Source of the DNA: Ichthyobacteriaceae bacterium
GTDB taxonomy: Bacteria > Bacteroidota > Bacteroidia > Flavobacteriales > JADGDT01
Assembly: GCA_016744755.1 (NCBI GenBank)
Contig: JADGDT010000027.1
Span: 1-33,535 of the forward strand
Reading direction: 5' to 3'
Length of the DNA: 33,535 bases
Part shown: one piece after another, positions 1 to 8,421 of the stretch
Layout: every line of letters starts with the position of its first letter
Numbering within the stretch: the first letter of the stretch is position 1
Program-made: the position numbers and the translations under genes
Notes under the pieces: generated by a model
The model's input: only the letters and a program-made list of their open reading frames with translations
Database searches by the model: none
What the model was told of the DNA's origin: nothing

Positions 1-1916
1 TTTTCCATTTCTTTCGTTTTCATACTCACCGAACTTTTGACATCACTTTTTGTCATATACTCTAATGCTCCTTCAGCAGCAATATCAACATGACTATCAC
101 CCGTGTATGATTTTGCACCAATATCATCAGTTAACGCACTTTCAATTTTCTTGTTAAGTGGAGTTGGTACGATATTATTTTTAGTGTTGTAGTCTATTTG
201 TTTTTCTCGTCTGTATTCTGTTTCATCGATAGTTTTTTGCATACTAGCAGTAACTCTATCGGCATACATAATTGCAAGACCGTTAATATTACGTGCAGCT
301 CTTCCAACAGTTTGGGTAAGCGAACGATGCGATCTTAAGAAACCTTCCTTATCGGCATCTAGAATTGCAACAAGCGAAACTTCTGGTAAGTCTAAACCTT
401 CACGAAGTAAATTTACTCCAACTAAAACATCAAATACTCCAAGTCTTAAATCTCGCATTATTTCTACACGTTCCAATGTCTCTACATCAGAGTGAATATA
501 TCTGGATCTAATTTGAAGTCGAGTTAAATACTTTGTAAGCTCTTCGGCCATACGCTTAGTAAGAGTTGTTACAAGAGTTCTCTCTTCTTTATCAATTCTA
601 AGTTGAATCTCTTCTAGTAAATCATCAATTTGATTTAAGCTTGGCCTTACTTCAATTACAGGATCTAACAATCCAGTAGGTCTGATTATTTGTTCAACGT
701 AAACACCTTCCGTTTTCTCTAATTCGTAATCGGCGGGTGTTGCACTAACATAAATTACTTGATTCTGAATACCTTCAAATTCATCAAATTTCAATGGTCT
801 ATTGTCCATTGCAGCAGGTAAACGAAAACCGTATTCAACAAGATTTTCTTTTCTAGCTCTATCGCCACCGTACATAGCTTTTACTTGCGAAACAGTAACG
901 TGACTCTCGTCAACAACCATTAAATAATCATCAGGGAAATAATCAAGCAAGCAGAAAGGACGAGAACCAACATCTCTACCATCAAGGTATCGAGAATAAT
1001 TTTCAATTCCTGAGCAATATCCTAATTCCCGAATCATTTCTAAATCAAACTCGGTACGTTCTTGAAGGCGTTTTGCTTCTAAGTGCTTGCCAATTTCCTT
1101 GAAATAATCAACTTGTAGAACCATGTCATCCTGAATGTGATGTATGGCTTCTTGTAATCTTTCTTTACCTGTAACAAACAAGTTAGCAGGATATAATTTC
1201 ATTTCTTCGAAGGTTTCAATTACTTCTCCAGTATCTGGATCGAAAGATTCTATTTCATCAATTTCATCTCCCCAAAAATGAAACCTAAAAGCATAGTCGG
1301 TATAAGCAGGAAAAACATCTATGGTATCTCCTTTTACTCTGAAATTACCTCTACTAAACTCAGCTTCTGTTCTAGAATACAGAATACCAGAAAGATTATT
1401 TAAGAATTTAGTTCTAGTAACTTCTTTACCTGTTTTTAATTCAAGTACATTTTTAGAAAACTCTTCTGGATTACCAATACCATAAATACACGAAACAGAA
1501 GAAATAACAATTACATCTCTTCTACCAGAAAGTAGGGCAGAGGATGCACTCAAACGCAACTTCTCAATATCTTCGTTTATAGATAAATCTTTCTCTATGT
1601 ATGTACCTGAAGTAGGGAGGTATGCTTCGGGTTGGTAATAATCGTAGTACGAAACAAAATACTCAACGGCATTATTTGGAAAAAACGATTTAAACTCACT
1701 GTAAAGCTGAGCTGCAAGAGTTTTATTGTGAGCTAAAATTAAAGTTGGTTTCTGAGTTTCGGCAATTACGTTGGCAACGGTAAATGTTTTTCCTGATCCT
1801 GTAACTCCAAGTAAAGTCTGAAACTTACTACCATCGTTTATTCCTCCAACAAGTTGTTTTATTGCCTGTGGTTGATCTCCAGTAGGTTCAAATTCCGATT
1901 CAATATTTAATTTCAT
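1..1916 (-). CDS. uvrB: UvrABC system protein B (partial, 3' end outside window)
   Basis: Nucleotide excision repair helicase-like subunit: it receives damaged DNA from UvrA, verifies the lesion and recruits UvrC. I translated the minus strand from ATG at 1916; 638 codons are visible and the frame runs off the left edge inside the C-terminal UVR (UvrC-binding) motif, so this is an edge truncation and not a broken gene. Visible family marks, in order: Walker A GVTGSGKT (residues about 37-44), the beta-hairpin region [17 protein letters not shown] (about 90-107) that clamps DNA, DESHVT (motif II, about 336), [19 protein letters not shown], and QTVGRAARN (helicase motif VI). The family is usually about 660-680 residues, so only a few tens of residues are missing. 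It is transcribed away from the serine hydrolase at 2092; the 175-bp gap holds both promoters. Identification is secure. Confidence 0.98.
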   Translation of the reverse strand, partial: MKLNIESEFEPTGDQPQAIKQLVGGINDGSKFQTLLGVTGSGKTFTVANVIAETQKPTLILAHNKTLAAQLYSEFKSFFPNNAVEYFVSYYDYYQPEAYLPTSGTYIEKDLSINEDIEKLRLSASSALLSGRRDVIVISSVSCIYGIGNPEEFSKNVLELKTGKEVTRTKFLNNLSGILYSRTEAEFSRGNFRVKGDTIDVFPAYTDYAFRFHFWGDEIDEIESFDPDTGEVIETFEEMKLYPANLFVTGKERLQEAIHHIQDDMVLQVDYFKEIGKHLEAKRLQERTEFDLEMIRELGYCSGIENYSRYLDGRDVGSRPFCLLDYFPDDYLMVVDESHVTVSQVKAMYGGDRARKENLVEYGFRLPAAMDNRPLKFDEFEGIQNQVIYVSATPADYELEKTEGVYVEQIIRPTGLLDPVIEVRPSLNQIDDLLEEIQLRIDKEERTLVTTLTKRMAEELTKYLTRLQIRSRYIHSDVETLERVEIMRDLRLGVFDVLVGVNLLREGLDLPEVSLVAILDADKEGFLRSHRSLTQTVGRAARNINGLAIMYADRVTASMQKTIDETEYRREKQIDYNTKNNIVPTPLNKKIESALTDDIGAKSYTGDSHVDIAAEGALEYMTKSDVKSSVSMKTKEME

Positions 1917-1940
1917 AAATGCTCTGTGAATTTTAGTTTG

Positions 1941-1948
1941 CAAAACTA
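1941..1948 (-). promoter_or_regulatory. candidate -7 element for uvrB
   Basis: On the minus strand this reads TAGTTTTG, an exact fit to the Bacteroidota -7 consensus TAnnTTTG, 24 bases upstream of the uvrB start codon. Only a weak -33 match (TTTA, about 21 bases further upstream) is present, so the assignment rests on the -7 box and its position. Confidence 0.45.
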
Positions 1949-2024
1949 ATCAATAAAATAGATGTATGCTAAACTAGATAGTAATGAATTATTTTAGCTT
2001 AAAGTTTGATTTGAGGTTACAGCC

Positions 2025-2055
2025 TTTCAAAGCAATAAAATTATATGTAGATTTG
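2025..2055 (+). promoter_or_regulatory. candidate promoter of the serine hydrolase gene
   Basis: TAGATTTG at 2048-2055 fits the Bacteroidota -7 consensus TAnnTTTG. A TTTC at 2025-2028, one base off the usual TTTG -33 element, lies exactly 19 bases upstream. The ATG follows 36 bases after the -7 box. The same TTTC-N19-TAnnTTTG layout recurs ahead of the polysaccharide export genes at 16378-16408. Confidence 0.45.
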
Positions 2056-2091
2056 AAAACTAACTAACAACACTACTAATCTGAACTCAAA

Positions 2092-3441
2092 ATGAAGAAT
2101 TTTTTAAAATACCTAGGAGCATCTGTATTCCTAATACTTACTTATGTGGTTTCTACAAATTATCCAAAACTTAACATTATAACAGGATATTCCGCTAAAA
2201 GTACTGCTTCGGGTCTGTTCATAGGCAATAGAACTCAGAAATCATTGGAGACACGTGATAATAATTTTTCGCCAATAAGTTTGGCAACAAACGAAGTTGA
2301 TAAGGTAAACAAAAAGGTATCATCATGCCTTTTTGGATTGAGGGAGCATACTGCAATTTTCAGAGAAGGTCTTGGAGCAGTTGTTATTACAGATGATTTT
2401 GATGAAAATGAAAAATTTGAATCTCCAAACAGAAAATTCAAAAAGAAAAACTTACCATACCCTTATGGAGAATTGCCTCAAAAGGATACTATTTTTTCAA
2501 ATATAGATTACAGTAAGTTAAACAGCATAATAATATCTCAAATAAATAATGATACCGCTAGATTGGAGGGTACAAGCTCTTTACTAGTTATTTATAAAGG
2601 TAAGATTATAGGAGAGGAATATGCCGAAGGATTTGATAAATCATCTAAATTATTGGGATGGTCTATGACTAAAAGTATTGTTAGTACAATGTATGGAATT
2701 ATGCAAAATAAGGGTATTATAGATATTAGTAAGCCTGTCAATATTGAAGAATGGCAGAATGATGATAGAAAAAATATCACCTACAACAATTTACTTCAAA
2801 TGAATAGTGGATTGGAATGGGAAGAAGATTATGGTAAGATTTGTGATGTAACTGAGATGTTGTACTTAGATAGAGATATGAGCATAAAACAATCTAAGAA
2901 ACGTTTAGTAGGAAACCCTAATGAAACTTGGTATTACGCTTCGGGAACTTCAAATTTGCTTGCAGGAATGTTGATGAAAAAGAAGTTTAAAACTCAACAA
3001 GAGTATCTAGATTTTTGGTACACCGAGCTTATTGATAAAATAGGTATGCACTCAATGTTAGTAGAAACAGATTTAGCAGGAAACTTTGTTGGTTCTTCGT
3101 ACTCATGGGCAAATACAAGAGATTGGGCAAAATTAGGTTTGCTTTATATGAACAAAGGAAATTGGAATGGAGAGCAAATATTAGATTCTACTTGGGTAGA
3201 TTATGCAACTACTGCTACAAATACATCTGAAGGACAATACGGTGCTCAAATTTGGTTAAATGCCGAGGGCTTAAGTTACCCTGATGTGCCAAAAGATCTT
3301 TTCTATTTTGGAGGTTATCAAGGACAAAAAGTTTTTATGATTCCTTCTAAAAATTTAGTTGTAGTGAGAATGGGAATTGATAATACTGTAAAGACAGATT
3401 TTAATAAGCTGTTGAAAGATATTGTAGCTACAGTTGAGTAG
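2092..3441 (+). CDS. serine hydrolase, beta-lactamase/esterase family (PF00144-like)
   Basis: Probable envelope-exposed serine hydrolase of the class C beta-lactamase/DD-peptidase/esterase VIII/6-aminohexanoate-dimer hydrolase fold; substrate unknown. The N-terminus is hydrophobic (residues 4-21, FLKYLGASVFLILTYVV), so the protein is exported or membrane-anchored. The nucleophile motif SxxK is SMTK at 191-194, the second catalytic element Y-x-S is YAS at 282-284, and GGYQGQ at 408-412 occupies the third-motif position where KTG or HxG often stands. About 140 residues precede the hydrolase domain, a longer leader than usual, and they show no recognisable motif. A 49-bp gap separates it from the next gene, suggesting co-transcription. 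The family call is good; the specific activity is not determinable. Confidence 0.85.
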   Translation: MKNFLKYLGASVFLILTYVVSTNYPKLNIITGYSAKSTASGLFIGNRTQKSLETRDNNFSPISLATNEVDKVNKKVSSCLFGLREHTAIFREGLGAVVITDDFDENEKFESPNRKFKKKNLPYPYGELPQKDTIFSNIDYSKLNSIIISQINNDTARLEGTSSLLVIYKGKIIGEEYAEGFDKSSKLLGWSMTKSIVSTMYGIMQNKGIIDISKPVNIEEWQNDDRKNITYNNLLQMNSGLEWEEDYGKICDVTEMLYLDRDMSIKQSKKRLVGNPNETWYYASGTSNLLAGMLMKKKFKTQQEYLDFWYTELIDKIGMHSMLVETDLAGNFVGSSYSWANTRDWAKLGLLYMNKGNWNGEQILDSTWVDYATTATNTSEGQYGAQIWLNAEGLSYPDVPKDLFYFGGYQGQKVFMIPSKNLVVVRMGIDNTVKTDFNKLLKDIVATVE

Positions 3442-3490
3442 CGTTAGTAAAAAGGATCACTTTACAAAGTATTAAAATTTATCAATAATT

Positions 3491-4093
3491 ATGAAAAAAT
3501 ATAGACTGCTTCTCCTATTTTTATTATTAGGAGTATTCTCATTTGCACAGAACTCAAGTCTGAATATTCAAGTAGGAACAGGAGCTCCTTATTTATTTGA
3601 ATCAAAGGATCAAACTGTAGATATTAATTACTCATCAACTTTTACTTTTCAATCTGGTTGGATTTACCAACCAAAGGACTTTTATTTTGATTTACATATT
3701 AATCTACAGTACTTAAACAGTAAAATAAAAGGAACAAATTGGGAGTCTTTTAATTTAATAGATGGTGAGATTACTTCACTTACAACTTCTATCCTTTTAG
3801 AGAAAATGACAAATAACAAAAAATTGAATTTTGGATATTCATTTGGATTAGGGTTTACTGTTGAGAATCTTATTGAAGATTTAAATTTTAGAATTAAGGA
3901 AGAAAGGAATTTTATGACTTTTACAATAGAACCTATTATTTCTTATAGTTTATCTGAGAAAGTTTCCTTAAGATTAAGTCCCAAACTCTTATGGTTAGAT
4001 CCAATAAAATCATTTGAATCTGCCGACCACTATTATATTGGAGGAGAAGATATAACAATACTATTACAAGTTGGAATAAATATGAAACTATAA
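3491..4093 (+). CDS. small secreted protein, probable outer-membrane beta-barrel
   Basis: No specific family recognised. The 200-residue product starts with a clear type I signal peptide (MKKYRLLLLFLLLGVFSFAQ, likely cleaved after FAQ). The remainder alternates polar and hydrophobic/aromatic residues in short strands separated by turns (for example FQSGWIYQPKDFYFDLHINLQYLNS and KLNFGYSFGLGFTVENL), and ends with a strand-like ILLQVGINMKL. This is the look of the small Bacteroidota porin-like barrels (about 8 strands). It probably shares a transcript with the serine hydrolase. Expression is plausible, function unknown. Confidence 0.7.
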   Translation: MKKYRLLLLFLLLGVFSFAQNSSLNIQVGTGAPYLFESKDQTVDINYSSTFTFQSGWIYQPKDFYFDLHINLQYLNSKIKGTNWESFNLIDGEITSLTTSILLEKMTNNKKLNFGYSFGLGFTVENLIEDLNFRIKEERNFMTFTIEPIISYSLSEKVSLRLSPKLLWLDPIKSFESADHYYIGGEDITILLQVGINMKL

Positions 4094-4115
4094 AATATTT
4101 ACTAATAAAGGCGAT

Positions 4116-4223
4116 GTAGAATTTATAATTAAGATTCTACACTGAATGTTGTTGAATAATCGTCACCAACCACAATATGACGAGTATTCTAAATTAGAAG
4201 TTCTACACAAATAATGGTAGAAC
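4116..4223. repeat. hairpin-rich intergenic repeat, copy A
   Basis: Three inverted repeats lie in a row after the end of the small barrel gene: GTAGAAT/ATTCTAC (4116-4122 and 4134-4140), GAATAATCGTCA/TGACGAGTATTC (4154-4165 and 4178-4189, one mismatch) and GTTCTAC/GTAGAAC (4200-4206 and 4217-4223). The outer parts match the repeat at 8422-8734 in order and orientation (TGTTGTTGAATAATCGTC against TGTTGTGGAACAATCGTC; ATTCTAAATTAGAAGTTCTACACAAATAA against the equivalent bases near 8697-8725). The central loop here is only 12 bases and contains CCAACCAC, the complement of the GTGGTTGG unit that is tandemly repeated in copy B. No T-run follows, so it is not a typical intrinsic terminator. Confidence 0.65.
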
Positions 4224-4414
4224 AATAATTAAAAAAAATGCACTCAAGTTTATTAACTTTAAATTATATTTTTATAGGAAACAGAATTGTTTTTGGTATT
4301 TATACAATATTTTTGAAAAATTTTAAATGTACCCTACTTAAAAATCACATAGACCTCGCAGTTTTACATATATGTGAGTTTCGGATATGAGTTCAAGCTA
4401 AATGGTATATTCTC
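4224..4414. other. AT-rich spacer, no gene seen
   Basis: Between the repeat and the palindrome there is about 190 bp of mostly AT-rich DNA with a slightly GC-richer patch near 4345-4395 (CCTCGCAG, then ACATATATGTG, GTTTCGG). No reading frame with coding character, RNA gene or promoter was recognised. Confidence 0.4.
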
Positions 4415-4602
4415 TTATTACCTTAAATCCGCAAGGGTTTTCGTTGCGAAAAGCTGAAATGTGCTTTGGCATTGGTGTAGCGCAGAAAAAAGTAACGCAA
4501 ACATAGCCTTAGCTATGGTGAGTAAGTTTTTTTGAGAATTGCCAATGAGAATGTGCAGTACAGCTTTGTAGTAGATATACCTTTGCGGATTTAAGGTATT
4601 AT
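4415..4602. mobile_element. 180-bp palindromic MITE-like element (4419-4598) with flanking TTAT repeats
   Basis: The ends are inverted repeats: TACCTTAAATCCGCAA at 4419-4434 against its exact complement at 4583-4598. The two halves stay related inward: AAAGCTG, CATTGG and the A6/T6 runs occur in register, and the middle is the hairpin CATAGC-CTTA-GCTATG (4502-4517), whose centre is within 1-2 bases of the centre of the whole element. The sequence is flanked by TTAT at 4415-4418 and 4599-4602, a possible 4-bp target duplication; because the ends begin with TA, a TA duplication is an equally good reading. No open frame is inside. This fits a non-autonomous miniature inverted-repeat element or a very long structured hairpin; I cannot name an IS family. 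It stands directly upstream of the exonuclease gene. Confidence 0.65.
4578..4585 (+). promoter_or_regulatory. candidate -7 element inside the right end of the palindrome
   Basis: TACCTTTG fits TAnnTTTG and faces the exonuclease gene, with 66 bases to its ATG. The left arm of the element has one base fewer at this point (CCTTGCGG rather than CCTTTGCGG when read outward), so only the right end offers the box. No convincing -33 element lies 17-21 bases upstream. Confidence 0.3.
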
Positions 4603-4651
4603 AAAAAATAACGAAACATTAATAAACAATTCAACACAAACTAACAATTTA

Positions 4652-5200
4652 ATGAAAATACTTATTATAGATATTGAAACTACAGGTTTTTTAAATGCTG
4701 GAGGTTACATAGTAGAGGTAGGAATAGTTGAGTTGAATTTATCTAATGGACAGAAGAAAGTTGTTTACGATAAAGTTACTCACGAGACAGGGATAACTAG
4801 GGAAGATGTAGAAAACTCTTGGATAGTCTCTAATTCTGATCTTACAGTAGAAGATGTTAGAACCTCTAGACGATTAAATTTTTTATTACCTGAAATCCAA
4901 GTATTGATAGATAAATATCCATTTGGAGCAACTGCATTCAATAGATCCTTTGATTTCGATTTTTTAGAAAGCCGAGGAATACGTTTCAATAAAAAACTTC
5001 CTTGTCCAATGTTGTTATCAACCAATGTTTGTAAACTATCAGGTAATTACGGGAAATATAAATGGCCAAAAGTAGAAGAAGCATACGACCATTTCTATCC
5101 AAACAATAGCTATGTAGAAAAACACCGTGGAGCCGATGATGCTTTCCACGAAGCAGACATAGTTTATGAACTACATAAAATGGGGTTGTTTAAAATTTAG
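4652..5200 (+). CDS. DEDDh-family 3'-5' exonuclease (DnaQ/RNase T-like)
   Basis: Stand-alone exonuclease domain of the DnaQ/RNase T superfamily, 182 residues, expected to remove nucleotides from 3' ends using two metal ions. The four catalytic positions are visible: D7 and E9 in DIETTG (Exo I), D101 in NRSFDFDFL (Exo II), and H158 with D163 in HRGADDA (Exo III, H-x4-D, defining the DEDDh subgroup). It has no polymerase or helicase fusion, so a role as DNA polymerase III epsilon subunit is not implied; it could act in DNA repair or RNA trimming. The gene is expressed from just after the palindromic element and ends tail-to-tail with the minus-strand lipoprotein gene, overlapping it by four bases. 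Start chosen at the ATG that begins directly with the Exo I strand. Confidence 0.88.
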   Translation: MKILIIDIETTGFLNAGGYIVEVGIVELNLSNGQKKVVYDKVTHETGITREDVENSWIVSNSDLTVEDVRTSRRLNFLLPEIQVLIDKYPFGATAFNRSFDFDFLESRGIRFNKKLPCPMLLSTNVCKLSGNYGKYKWPKVEEAYDHFYPNNSYVEKHRGADDAFHEADIVYELHKMGLFKI

Positions 5201-5718
5201 TTGTTTTTAGGAATGGATGGGATATTTGTAACTTTCCCTTTAATTCTATTAAAGAAAAATTCAATCTCCAAATCTGAACTTGAAACTTTAGCCATAAGAA
5301 CTCTTCCTTCTTTCCAATATTCAATTTTATTTGGGAAGTCTATTTCATTGTTCTCACAAGTAAAACTGCTTTTATCACTCTTTATAAGGTTGAAATAAGT
5401 AGGAGTGTCTTCTTCTTTTGTAATTACAGCAAGTTTCCAATTATTACTGGTTTTGGTAAGAGTAATGTTTTCTTTGGAGATAGTGTCGCTATTACTCATG
5501 GTATAACCCCAACCTTTGTATTCATTTCTATTTATTTTATGCCATATTTCGAAAGTTTCTTTTCCCTCTTCGTCATTACTTCTTTTCCATTTTCCAATTA
5601 GCCAATCGAAGCTTTTAACAATTTCAGTATTACTTTCTTGTTTAGCTTCTGTTTTAGTATTATTCTCGCAACTCATAAAAATAATTACAGAGATTACAGA
5701 AAGTAGTATGTTTTTCAT
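5197..5718 (-). CDS. DUF6265-like lipoprotein
   Basis: Predicted lipoprotein of 173 residues: signal peptide MKNILLSVISVIIFMSC with lipobox FMSC and lipidated C17, followed by acidic/polar residues (ENNTKTEAK) before the folded part. The domain has the order seen in DUF6265 proteins: WLIGKWKRS near the start, EIWHKIN, and later a cluster around SSFTCENNEIDFPNKIEYW followed by a final short strand region. DUF6265 proteins have no established activity; the fold is thought to be lipocalin- or FABP-like. The gene converges on the exonuclease gene. Family assignment is from memory of the motif pattern and is moderately secure; the lipoprotein nature is clear. Confidence 0.75.
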   Translation of the reverse strand: MKNILLSVISVIIFMSCENNTKTEAKQESNTEIVKSFDWLIGKWKRSNDEEGKETFEIWHKINRNEYKGWGYTMSNSDTISKENITLTKTSNNWKLAVITKEEDTPTYFNLIKSDKSSFTCENNEIDFPNKIEYWKEGRVLMAKVSSSDLEIEFFFNRIKGKVTNIPSIPKNN

Positions 5719-5977
5719 ATTAGGATTGGTTATTTGTTAGAGTTTAAAAATAGATAAAAAATACTGTTGTACCAAAATGTTAATTACTATCTCTTTTTTA
5801 ACCTCAATTTTGAGGGTGTGATAAAATGAACTATCTAATATTGCGATTTAACTATTAATGCATACTACTAACCAAAATCATACTGATTTTGTTTCATTTT
5901 TTTTATATTCGTCATCGTTCAATACAAACAATTGAATTTTTTTGAAAAAAATTATAAAACTATAAAAACCAATACTT

Positions 5978-8245
5978 ATGGCATTTGATATTGAAATGAT
6001 CAAAGCGGTGTACTCTCGTATGGAGGAAAGAGTTGAAGCAGCTCGCAAAATTACTGGAAGCCCTTTAACTTTAGCTGAAAAAATACTTTACAATCACCTT
6101 TGGGATGGTAATGCAACTACTGCGTTTAAAAGAGGAGATGATTATGTTGATTTCGGACCAGATCGTGTAGCTATGCAAGATGCTACAGCACAAATGGCTC
6201 TTTTGCAATTTATGCAAGCAGGTAAAGACAAAGTAGCTGTACCTTCTACAGTACATGCCGATCACCTTATTCAAGCCAAAGATGGTGCTAAACTAGATTT
6301 ATCTACTGCTAATACTACAAACCAAGAGGTTTATGATTTCTTAGGATCTGTATCAAATAAGTATGGAATTGGCTTCTGGAAAGCAGGAGCTGGAATTATT
6401 CACCAAGTTGTTTTAGAGAACTATGCTTTTCCTGGAGGAATGATGATAGGTACCGATTCTCACACTGTAAATGCAGGTGGACTAGGAATGGTAGCTGTTG
6501 GAGTAGGTGGTGCCGATGCTGTTGATGTTATGGCAGGTATGGCTTGGGAACTTAAATTCCCTAAATTAATAGGTATAAAACTTACAGGTAAACTTAGCGG
6601 ATGGGTTGCTCCTAAAGATGTTATTCTTAAAGTAGCAGGGTTACTTACCGTAAAAGGAGGTACTGGTGCTATTGTTGAGTATTTTGGCGAAGGTGCAAAA
6701 TCTCTTTCTGCAACAGGAAAAGGAACAATTTGTAATATGGGTGCAGAGATTGGAGCTACAACTTCAACTTTTGGTTACGACGAGAGTATTGAGCGTTACC
6801 TAAGAGCTACTGATAGAAGCGATGTTGCAGATGCCGCAAATACTGTAAAAGCTGATTTAACAGGAGATGATGAAGTTTATGCTAATCCTGATAAATATTT
6901 TGATGAGGTGTACGAAATTAATCTTTCTGAACTTGAGCCACATTTAAACGGACCTTTTACTCCAGATAGAGCTACTCCTGTTTCTAAAATGAAAGAAGAA
7001 GCTAAAAATAATGGATGGCCTCTTGATGTTGAATGGGGACTTATAGGTTCTTGTACAAACTCGTCTTATGAAGATTTGTCACGTTCAGCTTCAATTGCAA
7101 ATCAAGCTAATAAAAAAGGATTAAAAATAAAAGCTGATATGGGTATCAATCCAGGATCAGAGCAAGTTCGTTTCACTGCTGATAGAGATGGTTTACTAAA
7201 AACCTTTACCGATTCTGATGCTACAATATTCACAAATGCTTGTGGTCCGTGTATTGGACAATGGGCTAGACCAGGAGCAGAGGAAGAGAAGAAGAATTCA
7301 ATTGTTCACTCTTTCAACCGTAACTTCGCTAAGCGTGCCGATGGAAATCCAAATACCTATGCATTCGTAGCATCGCCAGAGATGGTTGCTGCAATTGCAC
7401 TTTCTGGACGTTTAGATTTTAATCCGATTACCGATACTTTAACAAACGATAAGGGAGAGCAAGTAAAACTTGATCCACCTACAGGTTGGGAATTGCCAGA
7501 ATTAGGATTTGCTGTTGAAGATAATGGTTACCAAGCCCCTGCTGCCGATGGTTCAGGTGTTGAAGTAATTGTTAACCCTGAGTCAAAAAGATTACAAATA
7601 CTTTCTCCTTTTACTCCTTGGGATGGAGGGAATATTACTGGAGCAAAATTGCTAATCAAAGCTCTTGGTAAATGTACTACCGATCATATTTCTATGGCTG
7701 GACCTTGGTTGAAATTCCGTGGTCACTTAGATAATATTTCTGAGAACTGTTTAATAGGTGCTGTAAATGCTTTTGGTGAAGCAACAAACAAAGTTAAGAA
7801 TCAACTTGATGGTAGTTTCGGACCTGTTCCAACTACAGGTAGAGCTTACAAAGCTGCAGGTGTTCCTTCTGTTATCGTTGGAGATTCTAACTATGGCGAA
7901 GGTTCATCTAGAGAGCACGCTGCAATGGAGCCTCGTCACTTAGGAGCTGTAGCAGTAATAGTTAAATCATTTGCTCGTATCCACGAAACTAACCTTAAGA
8001 AACAAGGTATGTTAGGGTTGACATTTGCTAACGAATCTGATTACGATAAAGTTAAAGAAGATGATACTTTCAACTTTATTGATTTGAAAGATTTTGCATC
8101 AGGAAAACAACTTACTTTAGAATTAGTTCATGCCGATGGAAGCAAAGACGAAATCAAGTTAAATCATACTTACAACGAGCAACAAATAGAGTGGTACAGA
8201 GCAGGTTCTGCATTGAATTTGATTAAGTCTGAAAACTCTAAGTAG
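5978..8245 (+). CDS. acnA: aconitate hydratase (mitochondrial-type)
   Basis: TCA-cycle enzyme interconverting citrate, cis-aconitate and isocitrate with a [4Fe-4S] cluster in the cytoplasm. The cluster ligands are C359 ([10 protein letters not shown]) and C422/C425 ([11 protein letters not shown]), in the same places as in mitochondrial aconitase. Other family marks: [10 protein letters not shown] near residue 90, [13 protein letters not shown] near 160, and the swivel-domain block [22 protein letters not shown] near 635-656 carrying substrate-binding serine and arginine residues. At 755 residues it matches the mitochondrial-type enzymes common in Bacteroidota rather than the longer bacterial AcnA (about 890) or AcnB types, so the symbol is used in the loose sense. 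It is a single-gene unit with its own terminator at 8337-8386. The upstream 259 bp are AT-rich and I could not fix a promoter. Confidence 0.97.
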   Translation: MAFDIEMIKAVYSRMEERVEAARKITGSPLTLAEKILYNHLWDGNATTAFKRGDDYVDFGPDRVAMQDATAQMALLQFMQAGKDKVAVPSTVHADHLIQAKDGAKLDLSTANTTNQEVYDFLGSVSNKYGIGFWKAGAGIIHQVVLENYAFPGGMMIGTDSHTVNAGGLGMVAVGVGGADAVDVMAGMAWELKFPKLIGIKLTGKLSGWVAPKDVILKVAGLLTVKGGTGAIVEYFGEGAKSLSATGKGTICNMGAEIGATTSTFGYDESIERYLRATDRSDVADAANTVKADLTGDDEVYANPDKYFDEVYEINLSELEPHLNGPFTPDRATPVSKMKEEAKNNGWPLDVEWGLIGSCTNSSYEDLSRSASIANQANKKGLKIKADMGINPGSEQVRFTADRDGLLKTFTDSDATIFTNACGPCIGQWARPGAEEEKKNSIVHSFNRNFAKRADGNPNTYAFVASPEMVAAIALSGRLDFNPITDTLTNDKGEQVKLDPPTGWELPELGFAVEDNGYQAPAADGSGVEVIVNPESKRLQILSPFTPWDGGNITGAKLLIKALGKCTTDHISMAGPWLKFRGHLDNISENCLIGAVNAFGEATNKVKNQLDGSFGPVPTTGRAYKAAGVPSVIVGDSNYGEGSSREHAAMEPRHLGAVAVIVKSFARIHETNLKKQGMLGLTFANESDYDKVKEDDTFNFIDLKDFASGKQLTLELVHADGSKDEIKLNHTYNEQQIEWYRAGSALNLIKSENSK

Positions 8246-8257
8246 ATAGTGTAATTT

Positions 8258-8310
8258 ACGTCATTCTGAGCGTAGCCTAAGAATCTGTTGGAGTCGAGGT
8301 AATTCTTTGG
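8258..8310. repeat. degenerate TCATTCTGAGCG-type repeat
   Basis: The bases from 8261 begin TCATTCTGAGCG and continue with an imperfect hairpin CCTAAGAAT / ATTCTTTGG. Strings of the form TCATTCTGAGCG...GAAGAATC recur in many Bacteroidota and other genomes, as far as I recall. Here the second half is altered. It sits just after the aconitase stop and before the terminator. Confidence 0.4.
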
Positions 8311-8336
8311 TAAGATTGATGAATATTAAAATATAA

Positions 8337-8386
8337 ACACCGAACAGTAAATTACATGAATGTAATTTATTGTTCGGTGTTTTTTT
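8337..8386 (+). terminator. intrinsic terminator of the aconitase gene
   Basis: A 20-bp stem (8337-8356 with 8361-8380; a single G-T wobble) closes on a TGAA loop and is followed by T6. The stem starts ACACCGAACA and ends TGTTCGGTGT. It is one of the strongest terminators in the window. Confidence 0.92.
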
Positions 8387-8421
8387 GTTTTGCATTTATG
8401 AATATCTAAAATGTAAAAAGG

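Noticed and set aside
1-1916. Truncated uvrB as a pseudogene
   Set aside because: The minus-strand frame is open all the way to the window edge with every motif intact; the missing end is outside the window.
4419-4598. Palindrome as an intrinsic terminator or an integron attC site
   Set aside because: It is far longer than a terminator stem and has no terminal T-run, and there is no integrase, cassette array or attC core site. A MITE-like element fits better.
5201-5740. Two plus-strand frames opposite the DUF6265-like lipoprotein
   Set aside because: They are antisense shadows of a gene with a clear lipobox and domain pattern; their Ser/Leu/Phe-rich composition is the mirror of the real frame.
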